Assembly (NCBI GenBank): GCA_002423025.1
Contig: DIUN01000044.1
Location: 1 to 50,004, forward strand
Source: Sphingomonadales bacterium UBA6157
GTDB taxonomy: Bacteria > Pseudomonadota > Alphaproteobacteria > Sphingomonadales > Sphingomonadaceae
Direction: 5' to 3'
DNA: 50,004 nt
This document shows, in pieces, positions 15,980-23,960 of this stretch. How positions within the stretch are numbered: the stretch's first letter is position 1; the number at the start of each line of letters is the position of its first letter. The translations under genes were made by a program, and so were the position numbers. The notes under the pieces are model-generated. The model was not told the DNA's origin. It did no database searches and saw only the letters and a program-made list of their open reading frames with translations.

Positions 15980-16671
15980 GGCGCGATTTCCAGCCCTTGC
16001 CAATCGAACAGCCGGCCGCTGTGGTCTGGCGTGCGCGCATCGATGACTGCAAGCAGGTGTCGTGCTGATTCTTCGGGCGTGAACAGTGTGCGCACGCCGC
16101 GTTGAAAGGGCCTTGAAAGGCCGGTGTCGACCGTGCCGGGGTGAAGGCCGATAACGATGCTCTCGGGGTTCTTGCGCGTCTGCTCGATGGCCATGGTGCG
16201 GAGGAGCTGGTTGAGCGCCGCCTTGCTGGCGCGATAGGCGTGCCAGCCACCGAGACGATTGTCCGAGATCGAACCGACGCGGGCGGAGAGCGCAGCGAAC
16301 AGCGTCTTGTGGCCGCGCGGCAGGAGCGGCAGGAACGCCTGGGCGACCAGCGCCGGCCCTATAGCGTTGACTGCAAAGCTGCGGGCCAGCGCCTCCGCCG
16401 AGAGCGCCTTCAGTTCCTTTTCCGGTGCAAGGCCCTGGTCATGCAGCACGCCAGTCGTACAGATTACGAGGTCAGGCGGCGTTGGCAGGCTTGCAGCAGC
16501 AGCGGCGATGCTGGCGGGATCGGTAAGGTCCAGTGCCGGCCTGCCGAAGCGGGTGACGCGGCTAACATTCGGGTCTGCTTCGAGCAGCGTGGCGAAGGCA
16601 GCGCCTATGCCACCATTGGCTCCGATAACGACAGCGTGGAGGCCGGGAGAAAAGCTGGAAAGCATGGACAT
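15976..16671 (-). CDS. Short-chain dehydrogenase/reductase (CsgA C-factor-like)
   Basis: 231 aa from the ATG at 16671, placed just before the Rossmann motif VVIGANGGIGAAF (~14-26). An NNAG-equivalent region is replaced by CTTGVLHDQG (~70-80), and the catalytic motif is YRASK (~146-150). Short size and these features resemble the C-factor-like classical SDRs. Cofactor preference and substrate are unknown. The gene lies 76 nt from the clpS stop and may be read from the clpS promoter. Its stop codon overlaps that of phrB. Confidence 0.83.
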   Translation of the reverse strand: MSMLSSFSPGLHAVVIGANGGIGAAFATLLEADPNVSRVTRFGRPALDLTDPASIAAAAASLPTPPDLVICTTGVLHDQGLAPEKELKALSAEALARSFAVNAIGPALVAQAFLPLLPRGHKTLFAALSARVGSISDNRLGGWHAYRASKAALNQLLRTMAIEQTRKNPESIVIGLHPGTVDTGLSRPFQRGVRTLFTPEESARHLLAVIDARTPDHSGRLFDWQGLEIAP

Positions 16672-16747
16672 ACCTGGCTCTCTGCACGGTCCAGTGCCAG
16701 GAGCGCCAGATGGCAGGTCGGCGCAGGCAGCCGCCCCGGCTGGGCGC

Positions 16748-17101
16748 TCAGTCCTTTTCCATCGTGCATTGCAGCGGATGCTGGTGCTCGCGGGCAAAAT
16801 CGATGACCTGGTTTACCTTGGTCTCGGCGACTTCATAGGTGAAGATGCCGCACACGCCGACGCCGCGTTGGTGGACGTGCAGCATCACCCGCGTCGCATC
16901 TTCGATGGTCATCTTGAAAAACTGCTGCAGGGTGAGGACCACAAACTCCATCGGGGTGTAATCATCGTTGAGCAGCAGCACCTTGTAGAGCGACGGCTTG
17001 GCCGTCTTGGTGCGCGTCTTGGTGGCGATCCCAACGCCGGTGTTGCCGGGGCCATCGCCGCCAGCAGAATCGGAATCGCCTGAACGAATGGTGCGGATCA
17101 T
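16748..17101 (-). CDS. clpS: ATP-dependent Clp protease adaptor ClpS
   Basis: 117 aa. ClpS delivers N-degron substrates to ClpAP. After a variable, polar N-terminal tail (~1-35), the core reads YKVLLLNDDYTPMEFVV (~39-55), with the NDDYTPMEFV motif that forms the N-degron pocket, then MLHVHQRGVGVCGIFTYEVAE (~73-93). All are hallmark ClpS elements. The N-terminal extension is longer and richer in Gly/Lys/Thr than in E. coli ClpS. An AT-rich TATATA lies about 40 nt upstream in an otherwise GC-rich gap and could be its -10. Confidence 0.95.
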   Translation of the reverse strand: MIRTIRSGDSDSAGGDGPGNTGVGIATKTRTKTAKPSLYKVLLLNDDYTPMEFVVLTLQQFFKMTIEDATRVMLHVHQRGVGVCGIFTYEVAETKVNQVIDFAREHQHPLQCTMEKD

Positions 17102-17138
17102 CGATTGGGAGCCTGCAAATCTGCGGGAACTAAGCCTC

Positions 17139-17144
17139 TATATA
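17139..17144 (-). promoter_or_regulatory. Possible -10 element for clpS
   Basis: TATATA, about 38 nt before the clpS ATG, inside a GC-rich spacer. No convincing -35 at 16-18 bp was found, so this is tentative. Confidence 0.3.
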
Positions 17145-17163
17145 CGGCGGCGTGGCGAAATCG

Positions 17164-17197
17164 AAAAGGGGCAGGTGCGTTTCCACACCCGCCCCTT
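17164..17197 (-). terminator. Rho-independent terminator of the phasin gene
   Basis: On the minus strand AAGGGGCGGGTG and CACCTGCCCCTT form a 12-bp stem with one G-U pair and an 8-nt loop, followed by TTTT (17167-17164). It lies 46 nt past the phasin stop. Confidence 0.78.
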
Positions 17198-17242
17198 GAT
17201 GACGCATCCTGCCTGGCGCCGAGGCGACGGGCAGAAAACAGC

Positions 17243-18100
17243 TTACTTGTTGATGATCGTCTTCACCTTGTCGGTGGCGATGGCGATGCGGTTCTGCACC
17301 GGCTCGAACACTTCGCCGCCGAGCTTGACCAGCATTTCGGTCAGCTTCGACATTTCCGCAACGGCGCTGTCGAACTGCGTCTTGGCGAAGTCGCTCTGCA
17401 GCTGCATGAGTTCGTTCGGGGTCTTGGCGCCGGTCATCGCCTTGGCGACGGCGGTGGCTTCCTCGAAGCTCTTGCGCGAAACTTCAGCAACATGCGTCGC
17501 AATGGTTTCCATGCCGGTGGTGGCGGCGCGAGCGGCGGCCAGCAGGGCTTCCACATTGCCGCGGGCCATGTCGGTCATCTCGTCAAGCGACTTCATGCTC
17601 TGCTCAACAGCTTCCTTGGACTTGGCAGCAACCTGCTCCATGGCGGCCTTGCCGCTGGTCATGGCAGCTTCGGCGCTCGTGTTGAGCTGATGCACGGTGT
17701 TCTTGACGGTTTCCTGGGTGGTCTCGAAAGCGGTAGCCATGATGGTTTCCTTGATCTGGGGAAGGGTGGGGACGGACTTGAGGACGGGACGGGGCCGCGG
17801 GGTCGGGACCGCAGCAGTCTTGGGCTTGGGTGCGCCAGTTGATACTGCCCGAAGTGTCTTGGGTGCCGGGATCACGGTCGAAACGGCCGGAACCTCAGCC
17901 TTGGGCGCTTCAGGCTTGGCAACCTTAGACTTGGCGACGACAGGCTTTGCTGCCGGAACCTTTCTCTCAACGACCTTGGCTTTCGCCGCCGTCGTTTCGG
18001 ACGTCTTCACGGGTGTTGCCGATGCTGCGGCAGCCACGCTACGCTTGGCGGCGCGGACTGCGCTACCGGGCTTTGACGTGACAGGCGCTTTGGTCGACAT
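17243..18100 (-). CDS. Phasin family protein with a Lys/Ala/Pro-rich (histone-H1-like) N-terminal extension
   Basis: 285 aa from the ATG at 18100 (GGAG 6 nt upstream). Residues ~1-118 are a low-complexity Ala/Lys/Pro/Val region (for example VPAAKPVVAKSKVAKPE). Residues ~121-285 form the helical phasin domain (ETTQETVKNTVHQL, AMEQVAAKSKEAVEQS, VEALLAAARAATTGMETIATH), which coats polyhydroxyalkanoate granules. In Pseudomonas PhaF an AAKP-repeat tail binds DNA and tethers granules to the nucleoid; here a similar tail is at the opposite end, so a nucleoid link is inference. An internal ATG at 17740 (M121) has its own AAGGAA 6 nt upstream and could yield a 165-aa short phasin. TGC-rich repeats upstream may bind PhaR. 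Confidence 0.87.
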   Translation of the reverse strand: MSTKAPVTSKPGSAVRAAKRSVAAAASATPVKTSETTAAKAKVVERKVPAAKPVVAKSKVAKPEAPKAEVPAVSTVIPAPKTLRAVSTGAPKPKTAAVPTPRPRPVLKSVPTLPQIKETIMATAFETTQETVKNTVHQLNTSAEAAMTSGKAAMEQVAAKSKEAVEQSMKSLDEMTDMARGNVEALLAAARAATTGMETIATHVAEVSRKSFEEATAVAKAMTGAKTPNELMQLQSDFAKTQFDSAVAEMSKLTEMLVKLGGEVFEPVQNRIAIATDKVKTIINK

Positions 18101-18125
18101 TGCTCGCTCCAACTCCATGGTGCGG

Positions 18126-18181
18126 TGCAACATAGCGATTCTTGCAACTGTTCGCAAGGCATTTTGTGCTGCACTGCAACA
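18126..18181 (-). promoter_or_regulatory. Cluster of TGC/GCA-rich repeats upstream of the phasin gene, candidate PhaR operators
   Basis: TGCAAC occurs three times (18126-18131, 18143-18148, 18175-18180). CTTGC (18141-18145) and GCAAG (18154-18158) form an inverted repeat, and 18164-18181 is a near-palindromic TTGTGCTGCACTGCAACA. PhaR repressors of alphaproteobacteria are known to bind TGC-rich sequences of this general kind upstream of phasin genes. Binding here is inference. Confidence 0.45.
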
Positions 18182-18250
18182 TGCTGATTTTTCAAGGCTG
18201 CCTGATGCCTCGCAACCGCCAGTGAAAGCCGCCGTCGATTCGCGCTGCGT

Positions 18251-19630
18251 TTAGTGTCCCACAAGCACTGGTACGACCCCGGAAGAGGCCAGCTCCGCAT
18301 CAAGATCCGCCTGCAATCGCACCAGCGCCTCGGCGTCTTTTGCCTCCACGCGCGCTACCAAAACATCCTGCGTGTTCGAAGCGCGCAGCAGCCACCAGCC
18401 ATCTGTCGAGGTGACCCGTACGCCGTCGGTTTCATCCACGTTGGCGCCTGCGGCCTTCAAGCGTTCCAGTACCTCCGCCACCACCGCGAACTTGCGATCC
18501 TCGGACGACTGAAAGCGCAGTTCGGGCGTGTTGACCATATCCGGCATGGCATCCTTCAGCGCGGTTAGCGAACCGCCGAGTTGGCTGACAGCCCGGATCA
18601 GCCGAACGCCGGCATAGATGCCATCATCGAAGCCATACCATTCGTGCTTGAAGAAAATATGGCCGCTCATCTCGCCGGCGAGCGGACTGTCTACCTCCAG
18701 CATCCGGGCCTTGATCAGGCTGTGCCCGGTTTTCCACATCATCGGTCGACCCCCCAGCGCTGTGATTCGATCGAACAGCGCCTGGCTGGCCTTCACATCG
18801 GCGATGATGGTGGCGCCGGGGAGCGCCTTCAGCACCGGCTCGGCGAGGATACCAAGCAACTGGTCCCCCCAAACAACGCGGCCCTTGCCATCAACGGCGC
18901 CCAGACGGTCGGCATCGCCATCAAAGGCCAAGCCGAAATCACAGTTGTTTTCCAGAACGACGCGCTTGAGGTCTGCCAGGTTCTTCTCGTCGGTCGGGTC
19001 CGGATGATGGTTGGGGAAGGTGCCGTCCACTTCAGTGAACAGTAGATGGTGCTTGCCGGGCAGCAACTTGACCAGCCGCTCCACGACGGGGCCTGCAACG
19101 CCATTGCCGCAATCCCAGGCGATGGTGAAGGCGCGGCCATCAAAACCGCGCACTAGCCGCTCGACATAAAGCTCCATGATCTCGTGATCGGCGGTGCTGC
19201 CGCTGCCGCTTTCCCAGTCCCCGGCGGCGGCCATGGCACCCAGCGCCCGAATGTCAGCGCCAAAAAAGGGCCGAGCGGCGAGCATCATCTTGAAGCCGTT
19301 CCAGGCTGGCGGATTATGGCTGCCGGTCACCATGATGCCACCATCGCACGCCAGCGCGTGCACAGCATAATAAAGCATCGGCGTCGGCCCCATGCCGATG
19401 CGCAGTGCATCGACACCGGCGGCGTTAAGGCCTTCGCAAACAGCAGCCGCAAAGCCAGGTGAGGAGGTGCGTCCATCGAGCCCTACCGCCACGCGGTGGC
19501 CGCCACTGCGCTTTATGATGGTGCCGAAGCTGCGGCCTATGGCTCGCGCATCGGCCTCGGTCAGCGTTTCTCCGACAACGCCACGAATATCATACTCACG
19601 CAGTGAGGTGGTGTGAAATACATGGTTCAC
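18251..19630 (-). CDS. Phosphomannomutase/phosphoglucomutase (alpha-D-phosphohexomutase)
   Basis: 459 aa, the standard four-domain length. It interconverts hexose 6- and 1-phosphates for sugar-nucleotide, lipopolysaccharide and exopolysaccharide synthesis. Visible motifs are the N-terminal REYDIRG (~11-17), the phosphoserine loop VTGSHNPP (~101-108), the metal loop DGDADR (~238-243), the sugar-specificity loop EMSGH (~319-323) and a C-terminal phosphate-binding stretch (RASNTQDVLVARVEA, ~419-433). Dual PMM/PGM specificity (AlgC-like) is usual for proteins with this loop set. It stands alone between the phasin and J-protein genes. The ~150-nt upstream region is AT-richer and probably carries its promoter. 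Confidence 0.93.
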   Translation of the reverse strand: MNHVFHTTSLREYDIRGVVGETLTEADARAIGRSFGTIIKRSGGHRVAVGLDGRTSSPGFAAAVCEGLNAAGVDALRIGMGPTPMLYYAVHALACDGGIMVTGSHNPPAWNGFKMMLAARPFFGADIRALGAMAAAGDWESGSGSTADHEIMELYVERLVRGFDGRAFTIAWDCGNGVAGPVVERLVKLLPGKHHLLFTEVDGTFPNHHPDPTDEKNLADLKRVVLENNCDFGLAFDGDADRLGAVDGKGRVVWGDQLLGILAEPVLKALPGATIIADVKASQALFDRITALGGRPMMWKTGHSLIKARMLEVDSPLAGEMSGHIFFKHEWYGFDDGIYAGVRLIRAVSQLGGSLTALKDAMPDMVNTPELRFQSSEDRKFAVVAEVLERLKAAGANVDETDGVRVTSTDGWWLLRASNTQDVLVARVEAKDAEALVRLQADLDAELASSGVVPVLVGH

Positions 19631-19778
19631 GAAACGGCTCTCCGGCTCTCAGCACTTGCTATTTGCCCCTCGTTACAAGCGGCGGACGCCATCAAGAAGT
19701 TACGAATTATTTCAGAACCATTGTGACGACATTCGCGCTTTTAGCGTCGCTTCATGAACATCCGGTGATCAGGTGCGT

Positions 19779-20159
19779 TCAGCCTCTGGCCTGTGCGAGC
19801 AACAGGTCGCGGGCCTCGGTGAGTGCCTGCGCTGCCGCGGTGCTGCCGCCGGTATCGGGATGGGCGGCAAGAATGCGGCTGCGCCAGGCCGCCTGGATCA
19901 CTTCCGCGCTGGCATCCGGCGCCACGCCGAGCAGCGCCCGGGCCTTCGCCTCGGGGCTGCGCTGCTGATTATAGCGCCACCAGGCATAGCCCAGCCCGGC
20001 CACCAGCAGGCCGGGCACCAGCCGCCCTGAGGTGATGAGCTTGGCAGCGATGAGCCCGGCAGCGCCTACGCCGCCCCAAAGTGCCAGGTTGGGCAGCAGT
20101 TCGCCGCGCTTGTGCAGCCACCAGGCCAGTGCGGCTGCGAGGATGATGGCGATGCCCAA
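19779..20159 (-). CDS. Membrane-anchored J-domain protein (TIM14/DjlA-like DnaJ)
   Basis: 126 aa. Hydrophobic segments at ~1-15 and ~27-60 precede a C-terminal J domain (~68-124), with the invariant HPD in RILAAHPDTGG (~95-105). Such proteins stimulate DnaK ATPase at the inner membrane; the layout resembles mitochondrial TIM14/Pam18. The only available start is the TTG at 20159, because an in-frame TGA, the stop of mipZ, lies one codon further upstream (TGA-CAC-TTG). It therefore starts 3 nt after mipZ in the same frame, with no clear Shine-Dalgarno, so it probably depends on mipZ translation. The J domain is convincing; the exact start is not. Confidence 0.8.
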   Translation of the reverse strand: MGIAIILAAALAWWLHKRGELLPNLALWGGVGAAGLIAAKLITSGRLVPGLLVAGLGYAWWRYNQQRSPEAKARALLGVAPDASAEVIQAAWRSRILAAHPDTGGSTAAAQALTEARDLLLAQARG

Positions 20160-20162
20160 GTG

Positions 20163-20960
20163 TCAGGCCGCCAGCTTGGCCGTGTCCCAGCCGGGGAGGT
20201 TGAGCCCGGCCAGCAGCGCACGTAACTCGGCCCGCGCACCGACATGGCTAAGGCTGAAATCCTCAAGGCCAGCCCTGTCGAGCAGGGTGAGGCCGCGCGG
20301 AAAGAACTCACGGAAGATGACGCGCTCGGAGAGCCCGCCGACAACGCGAAAGCCGACCCGTTTGGAAAGCGATTCCAGCGCTGCGCCGACGCGCTTGCGG
20401 TTGCGGGCTTCCAGCGTCGAGAGGCGGTTGCGCAGCACCACCCAATCCACAGTGGCACCGTCTGCCTTGGCGCGGGCACGGCGGGCATCCCAGATGAGCT
20501 CGGCATAAAAGCTGGGGCGTTTGACCGCGAAAGTCTCGGGATCGACCTGGCCGATGAGGTCGAAATCAACAAAACTGTCGTTGATCGGGGTAACGATGGT
20601 GTCAGCACGGGCCAGCGCGGCGCGGGCCAGTTCCGAGTCCCGCCCTGGTGTGTCGATGACCAGGAAATCGAGGGCGGACGCCTGCGTGATGCGCAGATCA
20701 AGCTCGGCTACAGCATCAGGGCCATCGGCAATCACGGCGATATCCGGCGTGGGCAGCGCAAGGTTGCGCGCCGCTGCAAAGGTGGCGCGGTTCTCAAGGT
20801 AGCGCGCCACGGTGCGCTGGCGGGAATCAAGGTCCAGCATCGCGGTGCGAAACCCGGCATGAGCCAGTGCCACGCCGATATGAACCGCGGTTGTGGACTT
20901 GCCGGAGCCGCCCTTTTCATTGCCGAGCACGATTATGTGCGCGGGAGTGCTTGCTGTCAT
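20163..20960 (-). CDS. mipZ: Division-plane positioning ATPase MipZ (ParA/MinD family)
   Basis: 265 aa from the ATG at 20960 (a TTG at 20981 is less likely). MipZ forms ParB-anchored gradients that inhibit FtsZ near the poles in alphaproteobacteria. The deviant Walker A is GNEKGGSGKST with lysines K16 and K21; DLDSRQRT (~44-51) and VIDTPGRD (~106-113) follow. Downstream blocks FDLIGQVDPE, PSFYAELIWDAR, DWVVLRNRLSTLEARN and GLSERVIFREFFPRGLTLLD match MipZ and are not shared with general ParA. It is divergent from panC (74 nt between starts) and followed immediately by the J-domain gene. Confidence 0.93.
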   Translation of the reverse strand: MTASTPAHIIVLGNEKGGSGKSTTAVHIGVALAHAGFRTAMLDLDSRQRTVARYLENRATFAAARNLALPTPDIAVIADGPDAVAELDLRITQASALDFLVIDTPGRDSELARAALARADTIVTPINDSFVDFDLIGQVDPETFAVKRPSFYAELIWDARRARAKADGATVDWVVLRNRLSTLEARNRKRVGAALESLSKRVGFRVVGGLSERVIFREFFPRGLTLLDRAGLEDFSLSHVGARAELRALLAGLNLPGWDTAKLAA

Positions 20961-21034
20961 CGAGACCCCGGAGCTTGCCAATTGCCGCTGTTTCGCACAC
21001 AGGCCCGCGTCTGTGTCAACAGGGAGGCAGGGTC

Positions 21035-21916
21035 ATGCCGAGCGGGTCCGGGACAAAAGCGCACACCGGTGCGCCGCTGAAGATCGTGCGTACGCCGCGG
21101 GAGTTCACTGCTGCCATGGAGGCGTGGAAGCGCGCCGGAAACAAGGTTGCGTTCGTGCCGACCATGGGCGCCCTGCATGCCGGGCACCTGGCGCTGGTGA
21201 CGGAAGGCTTCAAGCGCGGTGCCGACAAGGTGGCTGCCTCGATCTTCGTCAACCCCAAGCAATTCGGCCCCACCGAGGATCTGGAGCGTTATCCGCGCGA
21301 TGAAGCCGGAGATGCCGCCAAGCTGCAGGCCGCCGGTTGTGAGCTGCTCTACGCGCCCAGCGTTGCCACCATGTATCCGCCGGGTTTTGCCAGCTATGTG
21401 CGAGTCGCCGGCCTGCCGGAGCTGCTCTGCGGCGCGGCACGGCCTGGGCATTTCGATGGCGTCGCGACGGTCGTTTCCAAGCTGCTTGCCGCTGCCCGTG
21501 CCGATATCGGCGTGTTCGGCGAGAAGGACTGGCAGCAACTCGCCATCGTTCGCCGCATGGCCGAGGATCTCGACCTTGGAACCGAAATCGTCGGCGCCGC
21601 GATCGTGCGGGATGACGATGGGTTGGCGCTGTCCTCGCGCAATCTTTATCTCAGCGTCGATGAGCGCAGCCGCGCCGTGGCACTGCCACAGGCACTCATG
21701 CGCGCGCGCGAGGCGCTGCGCGCTGGTGGTGATGTGGCGCCAGCACTGGCGGCGGGTGAAAAGCGGCTGGCGGCAGCGGGCTTCTCTCGGATCGATTATT
21801 TCGAGCTGGTTGATGGCACACGGCTCACTTCGTTGCGGGCAGTGACTCCGGGCGCGCGGCTGCTGGCAGCGGCTGTCATGGGCTCGACGCGGCTGATCGA
21901 TAACGTCGAGGTTTAG
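21035..21916 (+). CDS. panC: Pantothenate synthetase
   Basis: 293 aa. It condenses pantoate and beta-alanine with ATP to pantothenate in the coenzyme A pathway. The ATG at 21035 has AGGGAGG 7 nt upstream and begins just before the conserved core. PTMGALHAGH (~36-45) is the HIGH-type nucleotidyltransferase motif, FVNPKQFGPTEDLERYPR (~69-86) is the pantoate-binding region, GEKDWQQL (~162-169) and SSRNLYLS (~199-206, KMSKS-equivalent) complete the active site. panB is not adjacent. The TAG stop overlaps the TAA of the convergent small secreted protein gene. Confidence 0.95.
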   Translation: MPSGSGTKAHTGAPLKIVRTPREFTAAMEAWKRAGNKVAFVPTMGALHAGHLALVTEGFKRGADKVAASIFVNPKQFGPTEDLERYPRDEAGDAAKLQAAGCELLYAPSVATMYPPGFASYVRVAGLPELLCGAARPGHFDGVATVVSKLLAAARADIGVFGEKDWQQLAIVRRMAEDLDLGTEIVGAAIVRDDDGLALSSRNLYLSVDERSRAVALPQALMRAREALRAGGDVAPALAAGEKRLAAAGFSRIDYFELVDGTRLTSLRAVTPGARLLAAAVMGSTRLIDNVEV

Positions 21917-22275
21917 CGGCGCGGCATCCGTCCATAGCCATATCCGGGAGAGCCATAGCGCTCGAGCATGGGATACTGGCTCGATTCGACCGAAACCAGC
22001 GCGCTGCCACTTTCGCCCAGCGGGATCAAAGCCGTGCCATAGATGCCCCGTGCGCCGCCAGTGCCGATCATGAAGCCGACTTCGCCATGGATGCGGTTGT
22101 CGCGCTCGCCTTCCGCAAAGCCGAGTGCGTTGGTGGCAGCTTCGGGCCGGTGCGAGGCGGTCTCGATGGTTTCTGCAATGGCCTCGGGGGAGAGGCGGTA
22201 GGTCGTTTCCTGAGCCGTGGCCGGGCCAGCGAGCGCCAGCGCGGCCAGTGTTGCGACGAGCGGGCGTGTTAGCAT
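21913..22275 (-). CDS. Small secreted protein of unknown function
   Basis: 120 aa from the ATG at 22275. A clear signal peptide (~1-22, MLTRPLVATLAALALAGPATAQ) precedes a mature region without cysteines. It contains EGERDNRIHGEVGFMIGTGGARGIYGTALIPLGESGSALVSVES (as two short blocks, ~56-100) and a Tyr/Gly/Arg tail (~104-120). The Gly-rich alternation hints at beta-structure. I do not recognise the family. It is last in a minus-strand series but 73 nt after the COG3146 gene, so it may have its own promoter. Its stop overlaps that of panC. Confidence 0.7.
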   Translation of the reverse strand: MLTRPLVATLAALALAGPATAQETTYRLSPEAIAETIETASHRPEAATNALGFAEGERDNRIHGEVGFMIGTGGARGIYGTALIPLGESGSALVSVESSQYPMLERYGSPGYGYGRMPRR

Positions 22276-22348
22276 GGCAACTGGTCCTCGAGGCAGGGAC
22301 TGAGCAGAGCAGCCCGAGCCTGAGCGGGGGCTGAATGGATGCCGCATC

Positions 22349-23485
22349 TCAGCCACCCCTGCGGAATGGAGTGGCCATATCGAGCGCCTCGATGTCGGCG
22401 GCGACCATATCCGCTTCGCGCGCCACAAAGTCGGCCACCGCGGCGCGGAAGCCGGCATTGGGGATGTAGTGCGCCGAGACCGTGGCCACCGGGCGATAGC
22501 CGCGTGCCAGCTTGTGGGCGCCTTGCGCTCCAGCCTCGACACGTGAGAGCCCGTGGGTGATCGCCCAGTCGATTGCCTGATAATAGCAGAGCTCGAAGTG
22601 CAGGAAGGGGATGTCCTCGGTAGCCCCCCAGTATCGGCCATAAAGGCACTCGCCGCCGATGAAGTTGAGCGCGCCGGCTACCGGGCGACCGTCCCGCAGC
22701 GCCAGCATCAGCAGCACCCGGTCTCCCATCGCCTCGCCCACCATCGAGAAAAAGCTGCGGGTGAGATAGGGCCGGCCCCATTTGCGCGCGCCTGTGTCCT
22801 GATAGAACACCCAAAAGGCATCCCAATGCGCCTCGGTAATGTCGGTACCGCGCAACTGGACAATCTCGACGCCGCTGGCCAAGGCACCCTCGCGTTCCTT
22901 GCGGATGGCCTTGCGTTTGCGGGAGGCGAGCGCGCCGAGAAAGTCACCAAAGCTGGCATAGCCCTCGTTGGACCAGTGGAACTGCTCGCCAGTGCGCATC
23001 AGCCACCCCTTGGCGGCAAACAGCGCCTGCTGCTCCCGCGTCAGGAAGGTGGCATGCACCGAGGAGAGATCGTTCTGCTCGGCCAGGCTCTCCGCCGCCG
23101 CCAACAGCGCCGGGGCAGCGTGGGGCTCGCGCAGCAGCAGCCGTGGGCCTGTGGCCGGCGTGAACGGCACAGAGCATTGCAGCTTGGGATAATAGCGGCC
23201 CCCGGCACGCTCCCAGGCATCGGCCCAGCCCTGGTCGAACACATATTCGCCCTGGCTGTGGGACTTGAGATAGCCAGGCAATATGCCCATCGGCACACCC
23301 TCGGCATCGTCCACCACCAGATGCGCTGGCTGCCAGCCGGTGCGAGCACAGGCGCTGCCCGAAGCTTCTAGAGCAGCGAAGAACTCATGCGCTGCAAACG
23401 GGTTTTCCGACCCGGCGCAGGCATTCCACTCAGCGGCTGAAAGGTCAGCCGCAGCGCTCAGCACCCGGGCACGCAGCGGGACCAT
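22349..23485 (-). CDS. COG3146 (DUF482) GNAT-fold acyltransferase, FemAB-like
   Basis: 378 aa, normal for the COG3146 family of peptidogalycan-biosynthesis-like acyltransferases (double GNAT fold). Typical features are NPFAAHEFFAALEASGSA (~28-45), GEYVFDQGWADAWERAGG (~78-95), PFTPATGPRLL (~107-117), SRKRKAIRKERE (~186-197) and ARGYRPVATVSAHYI (~330-344). Biochemical activity is not established for the family; transfer of an aminoacyl or acyl group is inferred from fold. It starts 8 nt after the RidA gene and belongs to the DUF3572-HAD-RidA-COG3146 transcript. Confidence 0.86.
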   Translation of the reverse strand: MVPLRARVLSAAADLSAAEWNACAGSENPFAAHEFFAALEASGSACARTGWQPAHLVVDDAEGVPMGILPGYLKSHSQGEYVFDQGWADAWERAGGRYYPKLQCSVPFTPATGPRLLLREPHAAPALLAAAESLAEQNDLSSVHATFLTREQQALFAAKGWLMRTGEQFHWSNEGYASFGDFLGALASRKRKAIRKEREGALASGVEIVQLRGTDITEAHWDAFWVFYQDTGARKWGRPYLTRSFFSMVGEAMGDRVLLMLALRDGRPVAGALNFIGGECLYGRYWGATEDIPFLHFELCYYQAIDWAITHGLSRVEAGAQGAHKLARGYRPVATVSAHYIPNAGFRAAVADFVAREADMVAADIEALDMATPFRRGG

Positions 23486-23493
23486 CCGGGGCT

Positions 23494-23958
23494 TCAGCTG
23501 ACCGCGATGATGGCGTCGATCTCCACCGCCACGCCGCGCGGCAGAACCGCTACGCCCACCGCAGAGCGAGCATGACGCCCGGCATCGCCGAATACCGCTA
23601 CCATCAGGTCGGATGCGCCGTTGCCCACTTCCGGCTGGTCGGTGAAATCAGGAGCCGAGGCGACGAATACACCCAACTTGACGATTCGCCGGACGCGCCC
23701 AAGATCACCCAGCGCTGCCTGCATCTGGGCGATCAGGCCGATGGCGCAGCGCCTGGCCGCAGCGGCACCGCCGGCGGCATCCATTGTGTCGCCCAGCCGG
23801 CCGCGAATGAGGCCGCCGGCTTCATCAAAGGGGATCTGGCCGGAGATGTGCAGCAGGCCATTTTCAAGGACGAACGGCACATAGTTGGCAGCTGGCGCTG
23901 CGGCGACCGGAACGGTGATGCCGAGCGCAGCAAGACGGGCGGCGGGAGTATCAGTCAT
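23494..23958 (-). CDS. RidA-family protein (enamine/imine deaminase)
   Basis: 154 aa from the ATG at 23958, somewhat longer than canonical 130-aa RidA and closer to the YjgH/Rid-like subfamilies found in alphaproteobacteria. YVPFVLENGLLHISGQIPFDE (~26-46, in two parts) and RRIVKLGVFVASAPDFTDQP (~89-108) are RidA landmarks. RidA hydrolyses reactive 2-aminoacrylate from PLP enzymes; whether the key Arg is kept here is unclear, since the usual VxR-x5 motif is changed to SAVGVAVLPRGVAVEI. The stop of the HAD gene is 2 nt upstream, so the two are co-transcribed. Confidence 0.87.
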   Translation of the reverse strand: MTDTPAARLAALGITVPVAAAPAANYVPFVLENGLLHISGQIPFDEAGGLIRGRLGDTMDAAGGAAAARRCAIGLIAQMQAALGDLGRVRRIVKLGVFVASAPDFTDQPEVGNGASDLMVAVFGDAGRHARSAVGVAVLPRGVAVEIDAIIAVS

Positions 23959-23960
23959 GG

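Noticed and set aside
14564..16003. 479-codon open frame antisense to phrB
   Set aside because: Covers the whole photolyase gene and has no recognisable protein features.
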